From a virus, in IMG/VR virus record IMGVR_UViG_3300042691_012334, positions 1 through 56,207 of that record: a stretch of DNA of 56,207 nucleotides. The stretch is one strand, 5' to 3'. Positions 20,423 to 28,211 of this stretch are shown here, one piece after another (position 1 is the first letter of the stretch; every line of letters starts with the position of its first letter). The position numbers and the translations under genes are program-made. Under the pieces are notes generated by a model. The model saw nothing but the letters and a program-made list of their open reading frames with translations, had not been told where the DNA came from and ran no database searches.

Positions 20423-20943
20423 GTGATTTTTTCAATATTGTAGAGAATATATCTGAAGTCTACAGTGGCAGTCATATAATTGACTGTATCTTCTGTGGTT
20501 GAAAATACCAATTCAGATAATGATACAGGGAATGCTTCTGTAAATGTGATTTCGTAATTTGGAAGTTTCGTACTATTAAGAATAATTAATGAAATATCTG
20601 ATCTTAACCCCTTACCTTCCAGTTGATTTTGGTTTGAAAGGGTGCTATACTCATCAAATGATTGAGGAAAGCCAAGACCACGAAGCCAAGATTGCATTTC
20701 CAAATAGTTTTTTAAATCTTCATCTACCTTGAACTTAACAGTAAGGAGAGTATAATCTATATGATCGCCAGGATATGGAATTTTTACAAATGGGTTTCCT
20801 ACCTCTTTTGGTTGAATAGAGATAGAAGGAAGATTGATTTCTTGTATGAAAAAATTAATGTGTGGCGCTCTTTTAATTTGAAACTTAAAATTTAATGGAG
20901 AAAGGAAATTATGATTTGTTGGATTTTTATCTAATGCAGTCAT
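20419..20943 (-). CDS. Tail-tube-fold protein (gp19/gp54-like), 174 aa
   Basis: FKFQIKRAPHINFFIQEINLPSIS, IPYPGDHIDYTLLTVKFKVDEDLKNYLEMQSWLRGLGFP and the closing TEAFPVSLSELVFSTTEDTV--ATVDFRYILY follow the tail-tube fold shared by gp19, gp48 and gp54 of T4. The 'dY..M..W' helix and 'P.s...L' end are characteristic. It is shorter than T4 gp54 (320). A second true gp19 exists at 27566-28174, so this copy is more likely a tube initiator, baseplate or tail-completion component. It has its own late promoter at 20968-20975. Confidence 0.7.
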   Translation of the reverse strand: MTALDKNPTNHNFLSPLNFKFQIKRAPHINFFIQEINLPSISIQPKEVGNPFVKIPYPGDHIDYTLLTVKFKVDEDLKNYLEMQSWLRGLGFPQSFDEYSTLSNQNQLEGKGLRSDISLIILNSTKLPNYEITFTEAFPVSLSELVFSTTEDTVNYMTATVDFRYILYNIEKIT

Positions 20944-20967
20944 CTCATTACCCTTTAATATTTTAAG

Positions 20968-20975
20968 TATTTATA
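20968..20975 (-). promoter_or_regulatory. T4-type late promoter before the tail-tube-like gene
   Basis: TATAAATA on the minus strand, 25 bases before ATG 20943, immediately downstream of the gp23 terminator. Confidence 0.8.
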
Positions 20976-21002
20976 ATAAAAAAGGGGGCTAAAAAGCCCC
21001 CT
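20976..21002 (-). terminator. Rho-independent terminator after gp23
   Basis: Minus strand: stem AGGGGGCT, loop TTTT, AGCCCCCT, then a T-rich tract (TTTTTAT). It sits 30 bases after the gp23 stop and abuts the next late promoter. Confidence 0.9.
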
Positions 21003-21031
21003 AGTTAACCAGTTTGACACTGGGTTTATTA

Positions 21032-22384
21032 TTACATAAGATTTGAAACAACTACACGACGATAGTAGACGTTTGAATCCTTTGCAAGACCGTCATCTGT
21101 GAATGCTGTTGCGCCCTTTGCGAATGGGTTAGCAATCATTCCATAACGTGTCTTGAAACCAATCTTTGGCTGGAAGCTGTCCTGATCGACTGCACGTACC
21201 ATCTGTAGTGGAACGTATGGGCAATAGAATAGACCAGCATCAAAGGCTGATGAACCCTTATAACCAACTGTTAGATAGTTACCACCAGTGGCATATGGAT
21301 CGATATAAACACGAAGACGACCATTTAGAACACCAGCAAATGTATTGCCTGTGTCGTCAACCTGTAGATTGTTTGAATTTAGAGCAGGAGCGTAATCAAG
21401 AACACCGGCCATCTGTAGAGCAGAAGCAACGTCTGATGAACAGATAACGATGTTACCCTTGCCTCTACGAGTCTGCTTGGCGATCTGGTTAGCTTCACGC
21501 TCTAACTGGAACATTAGACCCTTGAACTTCTCAACTGACCAACGGCCATTTGAGTCTGTATCAAGATCGAAGTAACCAGCGGTTGTTGTGTTGTCCTGTG
21601 CACCAGCAACGGCTGTGACGTTGATTGTACGAACAACTTCTCTGTTGATTTCAGCCATAATCTCTGAAGAGAGAATGTTTGAAAGTTCTGTTTCGGCGTC
21701 TAGACCATGAATAGCCTTTAGGTCCTGGGCTAGTTCCATGGTGTATTCTGCCTTTAGAGCACGAGTCTTGGCTGTAACGGCTAGTTTCTCAATTGAGAAT
21801 GCCATCTGAGCAAAAGCTGAATTGCTGTCTGTACCAAGAGCTTCAGCCTGTGATGTTGCCATGGCTGAACCAAAGTTATAAACGCCATTTGCAGCAAGAT
21901 TAGCAGAACCATCAGGGAATGTACCGACATGCTTCTGGCCTAGTGTGTTAGCACCTGAAACAACAGAAGAGAATGAAGTGTTAACTTCATTGTAGAATGT
22001 TTCTGTATGTGTCTGGTTGGCATAACGTGCTCTCATTGCGAAAATGAGACCTGTTGGACCTGTCATCTGCTGAACGCCGCAAATGTCATATGCAATTAGA
22101 TTTGGCATTGCACGACGAACTAGTGAGATTAGAACAGGATCGAATGTATCAATAGCACCTGCTGATGCTGTTGATGAAGAAGAACCCATAGCATTAACAG
22201 GAATTGATGATGTCATGGCTTCTGAAAGTAGATACTGAGAATGTGCACCTGACTCACGTAATGCTTTCTCTGTATTCTCTAGTAGAGCAGCAGTTACGTT
22301 ACGACGATGAACGTCCTTAATTGGTGTAAGATCGGGATGCTCAAGAATTGGCTTCCACTTGTTGTTTAGTTCTTCAGCTAGCAT
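21032..22384 (-). CDS. 23: Major capsid protein gp23
   Basis: 450 residues (T4 521 before cleavage). The N-terminus MLAEELNNKWKPILEHPDLTPIKD and LFENTEKAL-like helix, PNLIAYDICGVQQMTGPTGLIFAMR, and the end IGFKTRYGMIANPFA are typical. LLSE (52-55) followed by A fits the L-x-E cleavage rule of gp21, so maturation after Glu55 is likely. A strong AAGGAG and a TATAAATA promoter at 22416-22423 precede it and a strong terminator follows, as expected for the most abundant virion protein. Confidence 0.96.
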   Translation of the reverse strand: MLAEELNNKWKPILEHPDLTPIKDVHRRNVTAALLENTEKALRESGAHSQYLLSEAMTSSIPVNAMGSSSSTASAGAIDTFDPVLISLVRRAMPNLIAYDICGVQQMTGPTGLIFAMRARYANQTHTETFYNEVNTSFSSVVSGANTLGQKHVGTFPDGSANLAANGVYNFGSAMATSQAEALGTDSNSAFAQMAFSIEKLAVTAKTRALKAEYTMELAQDLKAIHGLDAETELSNILSSEIMAEINREVVRTINVTAVAGAQDNTTTAGYFDLDTDSNGRWSVEKFKGLMFQLEREANQIAKQTRRGKGNIVICSSDVASALQMAGVLDYAPALNSNNLQVDDTGNTFAGVLNGRLRVYIDPYATGGNYLTVGYKGSSAFDAGLFYCPYVPLQMVRAVDQDSFQPKIGFKTRYGMIANPFAKGATAFTDDGLAKDSNVYYRRVVVSNLM

Positions 22385-22415
22385 TTATTTCTCCTTAAAG
22401 GTTTAAATGTATATT

Positions 22416-22423
22416 ATTTATAA
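22416..22423 (-). promoter_or_regulatory. T4-type late promoter before gp23
   Basis: TATAAATA on the minus strand, 32 bases before ATG 22384. Confidence 0.85.
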
Positions 22424-22427
22424 AAAG

Positions 22428-23672
22428 TTATTTCTTTATTGTTCTAGAGATAGCTAAAGCATATCTTTTCATTTCAGGTGTTGTTACTACTTCTTCAGTT
22501 AGACTATTTTCACCTGATACATCTTCGTTAATTACAGATGCAGCAACTGATGTCTTTTCTGTGAAGTATTGTTCCTTAATGATGTTTAACTTTCTTTCGT
22601 AAGCAGTTAGATCACCATCAAACTCAATGCCTTCAGCGAGTGAGCGGAAACGTTCTACCTGTGTTAGAGCTAGACCCTCTGAAACAGTATCGAAAACATC
22701 TTCTAGTTCGATTGACTGAGCAATCTGTCTTAACTCTACATTTTCGCTAATTGTTTCGTCTAGCTTTTCTTCAAGTTCAGCTACCTTTTCAGATAGTGCT
22801 TCAAGAATATCTAATTTCTCCTGTGGAACAGAGATATAATGTTCAGAGAATAGTCCTCTTAGACCTTCGATGAAATCTTCAACTAGTTCGTTACGGAGTG
22901 AAGTTTCAATAGCAACTTCATTATCCTTCATCCAAGTCTCAACAACGAAGTCTAAATACTGATCAACTTTTTCTGTTAGATCAGAAACAATTTCTCCAAC
23001 TTGTTCATTAAGTGTATTTTCAAATTCTTCTTCAATACGTGCTGTCTCTAGTACAACACGAGCATTTACAGCAGCTTCAAATAGTGTAGTGGCCTTGCCC
23101 TTAAATTCTTCTGATAAGTCCTGACCAGCAAACATTTCCTCAACATCTTCCTTGACGTTGAGTTTCTGCATTGGCATTTTTGTCTTTGGTCCTGAACCTA
23201 ATGTTGTATCAATTGAAGCGGCATTCTTTGCAGAATTATCAGGGACACCAAGGTCTTTATTTGGACCAAATACAGCCATTGCCTGATCGAACCACTTGAC
23301 TAAATCTTTCTTTGGCATTCCGCCCATAGCTGACATAACTGATGTCATCATTTCCATACGTGAATGTGGAACTGGACGTGAATTTGGCTTAAGAGTATCA
23401 GCAGCTTGTGTTTCAGTAATTTCTGTTTCTGAAGTTTCTACTTCTTCTTTAGCCATCTTTTTCTTCTTAGACATTTCTCTAGCTTCTTTTTCGTGCTTTT
23501 CAGCAGCTTCTTTGTTACCAGACTTTCTAGCTTTATACATGGCAACAAGAGATTCGAATCTCTTATTTTTATCAGCTACTTCCATGAGATCGAATTCTTC
23601 TTGTGTTAATTCGATTTCCTCACCAAGTACTTTCACGATTTCAACATACTCATCATAGGTTGCTATTGTCAT
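22428..23672 (-). CDS. 22: Prohead scaffolding core protein gp22
   Basis: 414 residues, highly charged and helical with coiled-coil stretches (LDILEALSEKVAELEEKLDETISENVELRQ; KKKKMAKEEVETSETEITETQ). It ends PEMKRYALAISRTIKK like other gp22 proteins. T4 gp22 is 269 residues; the extra length lies in an acidic and KKK-rich N-terminal half and in a linker with SRPVPHSRMEMMTSVMS. gp21 degrades it during maturation. It lies in the T4 order 21-22-23. Confidence 0.92.
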   Translation of the reverse strand: MTIATYDEYVEIVKVLGEEIELTQEEFDLMEVADKNKRFESLVAMYKARKSGNKEAAEKHEKEAREMSKKKKMAKEEVETSETEITETQAADTLKPNSRPVPHSRMEMMTSVMSAMGGMPKKDLVKWFDQAMAVFGPNKDLGVPDNSAKNAASIDTTLGSGPKTKMPMQKLNVKEDVEEMFAGQDLSEEFKGKATTLFEAAVNARVVLETARIEEEFENTLNEQVGEIVSDLTEKVDQYLDFVVETWMKDNEVAIETSLRNELVEDFIEGLRGLFSEHYISVPQEKLDILEALSEKVAELEEKLDETISENVELRQIAQSIELEDVFDTVSEGLALTQVERFRSLAEGIEFDGDLTAYERKLNIIKEQYFTEKTSVAASVINEDVSGENSLTEEVVTTPEMKRYALAISRTIKK

Positions 23673-23700
23673 TAAAGTGTCTCCTTAATTTAATTTGAAA

Positions 23701-23708
23701 TATTTATA
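23701..23708 (-). promoter_or_regulatory. T4-type late promoter before gp22
   Basis: TATAAATA on the minus strand, 29 bases before ATG 23672. Confidence 0.85.
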
Positions 23709-23728
23709 TATTTCTGATACTTAACAAA

Positions 23729-24391
23729 TTAATCAATTGTTAATGAACGAATAAAATCTTCGAAAATAGCCATTTTATTTTGTTCTATTTCATCCATTGA
23801 CATTCTTTTTAATATCTTTTTATGTTCTTCTGCTTTTTCCTGAATCCATTCACCATTTTTATAAATCCAATCAACATTTTCCATAATACCTTGAACGTAT
23901 GCACCACGTGCAGAAGGATCAGCGACAACATCAGCAGCAGTCGCTAAATGAAAACCTGGCATAACGACTGTAACACCATCGTCACGCATTTTTGTTTCGC
24001 CTAATCCTCTAGTGGAAACACCTAATGTAGCACCTGATTCAAGAAGACCCTTGACAATATTACCCATTGGAGTTTCTGTGACTAATGCCTTGCCAATTAC
24101 ATCATTGCCACTCCATTTTAATTCTTTGATTAAAATACACACACGGTCTAAATTAATTGTTGGACCGGCTGGATGATTCAATTCGCCAAATGCTCTATTA
24201 TTTTTTACATTTTCTAGTACATATTTTTCTACTACTGGTTCCATCATTCTCTTTTCGTACATACGATTATTACGATTGAGTGTTTCTGTTTGAATAAATG
24301 GACCAACAATAAAATGATTTTTCTTACCAGATTCGGTAGTTTCTGTTATGTAACCTACGTTACTGTTGTTTTCTTCTACGATAAGTTTCAT
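23729..24391 (-). CDS. 21: Prohead core protease gp21
   Basis: 220 residues (T4 212). Catalytic His73 in FGELNHP and Ser126 in TLGVSTRGLG match the phage prohead protease family. HFIVGPFIQTETLNRNNRMY is the usual N-terminal signature. It cleaves scaffold and capsid proteins at L/I-x-E sites during head maturation and finally itself. It follows a short hypothetical gene with a 1-base gap. Confidence 0.95.
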   Translation of the reverse strand: MKLIVEENNSNVGYITETTESGKKNHFIVGPFIQTETLNRNNRMYEKRMMEPVVEKYVLENVKNNRAFGELNHPAGPTINLDRVCILIKELKWSGNDVIGKALVTETPMGNIVKGLLESGATLGVSTRGLGETKMRDDGVTVVMPGFHLATAADVVADPSARGAYVQGIMENVDWIYKNGEWIQEKAEEHKKILKRMSMDEIEQNKMAIFEDFIRSLTID

Positions 24392-24392
24392 T

Positions 24393-24638
24393 TTAGTTCC
24401 TAAATGCTACTGAGACAGCTAACATGTTAGCGCCCTTTACTAAATCTGTTGGTGTTTTTTCTATTATTACTGATTCTGTATTTGAAACAGAAACATTTGC
24501 ATAAACAGTTCCATTTGCATACGCAACATTTGCAGAAGCCAATGCACCAGTATTAATAATTCTAACTAATGTTGCTGTGGAAACATCATTTGCAGTCGAA
24601 CCTATATTAATTTCTGGACTTAGAAGTTTAAGAATCAT
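24393..24638 (-). CDS. Hypothetical structural-region protein, 81 aa
   Basis: Not recognised. It is rich in Val, Asn, Ala and Ser, with a strand-like pattern (ASANVAYANGTVYANVSVSNTESVIIEKTPTD), reminiscent of fibre repeats and of a small beta-sandwich. It lies between the prohead core genes and gp21, 1 base before gp21, so it is co-expressed with head proteins; a head decoration or chaperone role is conceivable but unsupported. Confidence 0.65.
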   Translation of the reverse strand: MILKLLSPEINIGSTANDVSTATLVRIINTGALASANVAYANGTVYANVSVSNTESVIIEKTPTDLVKGANMLAVSVAFRN

Positions 24639-25480
24639 TAGACTTTGCTCCCGTAATTTACATCCACCGTATCACTTGGATATGAAGGATTGGGAACTGT
24701 ATTGTAAGCAATTGGTGTTTCTGGACCTGTTGTTTCTTTTGTTGGTCTGAACACAACATAATCATAGATAGCATCCAAATCTTGTTTAGCATTTGAAATT
24801 TTTGATTGAACCCATGCTTCTAATTGTGCATCATTTTTCATCATCATGTGAAGATGCATTGCTTTATTGGCTAAAGCTTTTAGTTGCGTCTTAGCCATTT
24901 CACCTTCATAATCTACTTCAGGAGCATCAGAAGCTTCGTTACTTGGGCATTCTGAAACCTGTGTTTCTTCCATAGCCTGTTTGCGAATGGTGGAAAAATA
25001 AACTTGCTTACCTTTTTCAGCACCATATTGCTTCTTCATAGAAGCTTTCATACCAGAAGGGTCATACTTCTTTTTTAATTGTTTTTCTTTTTTCTTTTCA
25101 GCAGAAGTCATTTCTTCTTCACGAACAATTTTCTTGTCCATAATAACTTTTTTCTTTGGGTCCATAGATGAATTTGGGCACTTGGACATACCATGAACTT
25201 CACACATCTGCCCTGCTTCGCTCATATTACAGTGAGCTTCTTCGTCTAGTTCTGTTTCTTCATTTGCCTGTGTATACATTGTATGTGATTTATCGCCTAA
25301 ATGACCTTTTGCAGGATCAGTAACAGGCTTTGTAGAGGCAACATGAGTTGCACCAGCAGTTTTTTGCTTTACAGGATAGTCTTTTTCATCTACCTTATGC
25401 TGATCAAGAAAATCAGTTTCACCTTTTGATAAGTCTCTACCAGCACGTGGTGCTATAATATCCCTTAAGCTTTTAGGCAT
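24638..25480 (-). CDS. Head-region protein (prohead core position), 280 aa
   Basis: It stands where T4 has gp68. It has polar charged regions, a cysteine/histidine cluster (Cys84, Cys93, His96, Cys101), a basic segment (KKKEKQLKKKYDP) followed by KQYGAEKGKQVYFSTIRKQAME, and a helical domain GEMAKTQLKALANKAMHLH...LEAWVQSKISNAKQDLDAIYDYVV. The last two segments are recurrent in marine T4-like phages. It is probably an internal head or core protein. It overlaps gp67's end by 8 bases. Confidence 0.7.
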   Translation of the reverse strand: MPKSLRDIIAPRAGRDLSKGETDFLDQHKVDEKDYPVKQKTAGATHVASTKPVTDPAKGHLGDKSHTMYTQANEETELDEEAHCNMSEAGQMCEVHGMSKCPNSSMDPKKKVIMDKKIVREEEMTSAEKKKEKQLKKKYDPSGMKASMKKQYGAEKGKQVYFSTIRKQAMEETQVSECPSNEASDAPEVDYEGEMAKTQLKALANKAMHLHMMMKNDAQLEAWVQSKISNAKQDLDAIYDYVVFRPTKETTGPETPIAYNTVPNPSYPSDTVDVNYGSKV

Positions 25481-25748
25481 CTTCGTTATCCTCTACTTCT
25501 AATTCTGTTTCCTGTTGTTCTTCATTTTCTTCATCATCTGTATTTTCGTTATCTACTTCATATTGTGACGAATCTTCATTTTCTTCTTCGTCTTCAACAG
25601 GCTCATCGAAAAGTGTTTTTGCTAATTCTAACTTCTTGTTATTAACAGCAACTTCTAATCTATCTTTGATTAGAGTATTAAATGCATCTCCAAATTCAAT
25701 TGGCTTTTGTTCTAAACTATATAAAATTAAATCTGATGGTTTTGTCAC
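25473..25748 (-). CDS. 67: Prohead core protein gp67-like, 91 aa
   Basis: GTG start at 25748 with GGAG upstream. A short helical N-terminus (DAFNTLIKDRLEVAVNNKKLELAKTLF) is followed by an extremely acidic tail (EDEEENEDSSQYEVDNENTD...). This two-part shape and size match T4 gp67 (80 residues), a prohead core component that is degraded to acidic internal peptides. It lies between gp20 and gp21, as in T4. Confidence 0.8.
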   Translation of the reverse strand: MTKPSDLILYSLEQKPIEFGDAFNTLIKDRLEVAVNNKKLELAKTLFDEPVEDEEENEDSSQYEVDNENTDDEENEEQQETELEVEDNEDA

Positions 25749-25760
25749 ATCACGCTCCTA

Positions 25761-27533
25761 TTATTTAGATGTACCCATTTGCTGTTGTCTATATGTAATC
25801 ATAGACTTAGCAGATTCATCATTACTTTTTGCGATTACTTGAACTGCTTTTTGCAATTGAGAATATTCGTCTTTTGACTTTGGTTTCTTATCTTTTAATC
25901 TTTGATAAGTCATTTTAGCTTTTCTTAATTTTTCTTTGTCATCAACAACAGGCGCACCACCACCGCCACCACCACCCATATCTTGTTGACCTGCGTCAAG
26001 TGCAGCACCATCTGGGCCTAGACCCATAGATACGTTTTGTTGTGTTTCGTGTTCTAATTCACTTACGATTAGTTCATCCTCGACTTCCATTTCTTCGTCT
26101 GTCTGTTTGAGAATGTGTTTTCTTACGTAGTAATTAGAATAATACTTACCAATTATTTCACCCATACTATTGATTGTGTTTACTCTTCCCATCATGATTT
26201 CATTATCTTTTAATTCTGTGAAATATGAATCTTTAGAATAATCAAATACAATTTTATTTTTAATATTTTCCCAATCCTCGATAGTCATTACACCTTTTAG
26301 AACTAACTGACGTTCAAGAATTTTTAAGAATAAAAGATTGAACTTTGTTCTAAGTCTATGAATAAACTTACCAAAACGTAATTCTTCACGAGTTGTTTCT
26401 GTAGGATTGCCAATACTAAACATATTATTTTTATCTAATCTGTTTAATGGAACATATAAACAAGAGTAAAGTTTTTCTTTAAAGTAATTAACGTCTTCCA
26501 TTTCACCTAGATTTTGACCGGCTGGAAGTGTGGAGACTTCTGTGCCTCTTCCACCTTCTCTTCTTGGTAGCCAATAATCCTCTAACATGGTCATGAACTT
26601 ACGATCATCTCTTACTTCACCTGTTGCAGAGTCATAGATTAATCTATTTTTGTGTTTGACCATAATATCACGAACGTATTGCTCTGCTTTCATCTTTGGT
26701 AGATTACCTACATCAATGTACCAAAGTCTTCTTTCTGGTGCACGAGAAATGCGGTATACTACTACTGCATCTTCTAATGTTCTTAATTGATTTAAAGGCT
26801 TAATTGCCTTGTGAAGATACGAGAGAACCATTGTTCCATTCGTATCAGTAAGGCCAGATGTAACGTGAACAATAGCATCTTTAGCGATCTTTAACCCTGT
26901 TGTGGAAGGACCAACTGCTTTATTACCGTAGTTGAATCCTTTATCGTTGAAGATATAATATTCATTTTCTGTTTTAGTAAGAACGGCAGAACTTTGTGTT
27001 GGATCACCGCCTCTTGCACGTCTCTTGGAAACTTCACGAATCTTTCTGATTTTTCTAGGATCAACATATCTTAGTTCTTTGATACCATCTTTAGGATTAT
27101 TTTCATCAATTACAACGTGAAAATATAATCTACCATCAATGTACCAACGTCTAAAAACATCATAACCGTTTACATTAAAATTTAATAAATTCAGAGAAGT
27201 TTCAAATTCACTTTCAATAGCTTTTTTTACTTTGTCAGAAAGATTTAGTTCATCTAACATGATTCTGACAATTTTCTCTTCATCAATACAAATTGAATGA
27301 TTTGTAATTTCATCGACAGCAATATCGATTTCTGGTTGAAGAGACATCTCACGATATTTTGTTACTAGTTCTGCTTCTGTTCTTACTGTGCCATCGAGGT
27401 CAACATATGTACCCATAGCACCAGCAGCAGCAATAACCAATGCTCCATCATCCTGCTCTTTTGGAGTGAATGAGGGAGCAACTGGTTCTTGATCTTTCTT
27501 TCGCTTAAACTCAAATCCAAATAATTCAGCCAT
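25761..27533 (-). CDS. 20: Portal vertex protein gp20
   Basis: 590 residues (T4 524). AEFELVTKYREM-type start, QPEIDIAVDEITNHSICID, RRWYIDGRLYFHVVID and ELRYVDPRKIRKIRE, then GDGLTD-like and FHRLRTKFNLLFLKILERQLVLKG. This is the dodecameric portal through which gp17 packages DNA. A C-terminal extension, with a seven-glycine run (MGGGGGGGAP) and a lysine-rich helix, is absent from T4. The next gene follows after 12 bases. Confidence 0.95.
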   Translation of the reverse strand: MAELFGFEFKRKKDQEPVAPSFTPKEQDDGALVIAAAGAMGTYVDLDGTVRTEAELVTKYREMSLQPEIDIAVDEITNHSICIDEEKIVRIMLDELNLSDKVKKAIESEFETSLNLLNFNVNGYDVFRRWYIDGRLYFHVVIDENNPKDGIKELRYVDPRKIRKIREVSKRRARGGDPTQSSAVLTKTENEYYIFNDKGFNYGNKAVGPSTTGLKIAKDAIVHVTSGLTDTNGTMVLSYLHKAIKPLNQLRTLEDAVVVYRISRAPERRLWYIDVGNLPKMKAEQYVRDIMVKHKNRLIYDSATGEVRDDRKFMTMLEDYWLPRREGGRGTEVSTLPAGQNLGEMEDVNYFKEKLYSCLYVPLNRLDKNNMFSIGNPTETTREELRFGKFIHRLRTKFNLLFLKILERQLVLKGVMTIEDWENIKNKIVFDYSKDSYFTELKDNEIMMGRVNTINSMGEIIGKYYSNYYVRKHILKQTDEEMEVEDELIVSELEHETQQNVSMGLGPDGAALDAGQQDMGGGGGGGAPVVDDKEKLRKAKMTYQRLKDKKPKSKDEYSQLQKAVQVIAKSNDESAKSMITYRQQQMGTSK

Positions 27534-27565
27534 TATAATTTACCTAAAAGTTAGTTTCAAAAAAA

Positions 27566-28174
27566 TTAAGCGGGATTTAGAATTGGTGAATACGCTGGTG
27601 TATTTACTGGTTCTGGAACCCAATAATCATATGCAAATGTTGTATCAAATGTTTCAATCTGATTTGTTGTATCCCAATCAAGATTGATTGTACCAATTTC
27701 TGTTGGAAATGCACCAACGAAACGGTATGATCTAATGATACCTTGTTCATCAGATGGACCGTCTTTGGCATACTGATCAACAAACAAATCTGTTTTATAA
27801 TTACCAGTTGTACCAGCAATATTACCAGCAACAGCAGGATTTAATCTATTTGATACTAATGTATTGATTGCATTTGACCATTCTTCAAGAGCATTTCTTA
27901 GAAGAAAATCTTCATCATTCATGATTGTAACAGTCCAATCAGTGAATGTTCTATCACCAGCTAATTTAATCTTACGACCAAAATAAGGAACTTCAACAGT
28001 ACCTAATGTTGAAGCTGGCATTTGTCCTGCTCTTACATGAAAAACTGATTCTTGTTCAGCAGCACTTTTACCTGCAATTACTGCTGGAAAAAATAGTCTT
28101 ACACGAAAGAGGGATGGTCTTGCGCCACCTAGCGCAAGACCTTGTGATTTAAAAGTGTCAATATTGAAAGCCAT
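27566..28174 (-). CDS. 19: Tail tube protein gp19
   Basis: 202 residues (T4 163). AFNIDTFKSQGLALGGARPSLFRVRLFFP, FHVRAGQMPASTLGTVEVPYFGRKIKLAGDRTFTDWTVTIMNDEDFLLRNALEEW and a C-terminal FVGAFPTEIGTINLDWDTTNQIETFDTTFAYDYW match gp19. Hexamers stack into the inner tail tube. It precedes gp20 and follows gp18, the T4 order. It is preceded by a slightly degenerate late promoter. Confidence 0.95.
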   Translation of the reverse strand: MAFNIDTFKSQGLALGGARPSLFRVRLFFPAVIAGKSAAEQESVFHVRAGQMPASTLGTVEVPYFGRKIKLAGDRTFTDWTVTIMNDEDFLLRNALEEWSNAINTLVSNRLNPAVAGNIAGTTGNYKTDLFVDQYAKDGPSDEQGIIRSYRFVGAFPTEIGTINLDWDTTNQIETFDTTFAYDYWVPEPVNTPAYSPILNPA

Positions 28175-28203
28175 TTGTTTTTAACTCCTGTTTTGTTTAT
28201 AAC

Positions 28204-28211
28204 TATTTATT
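28204..28211 (-). promoter_or_regulatory. Variant late promoter before gp19
   Basis: AATAAATA on the minus strand, one base off TATAAATA, 30 bases before ATG 28174. The mismatch makes it less certain. Confidence 0.5.
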
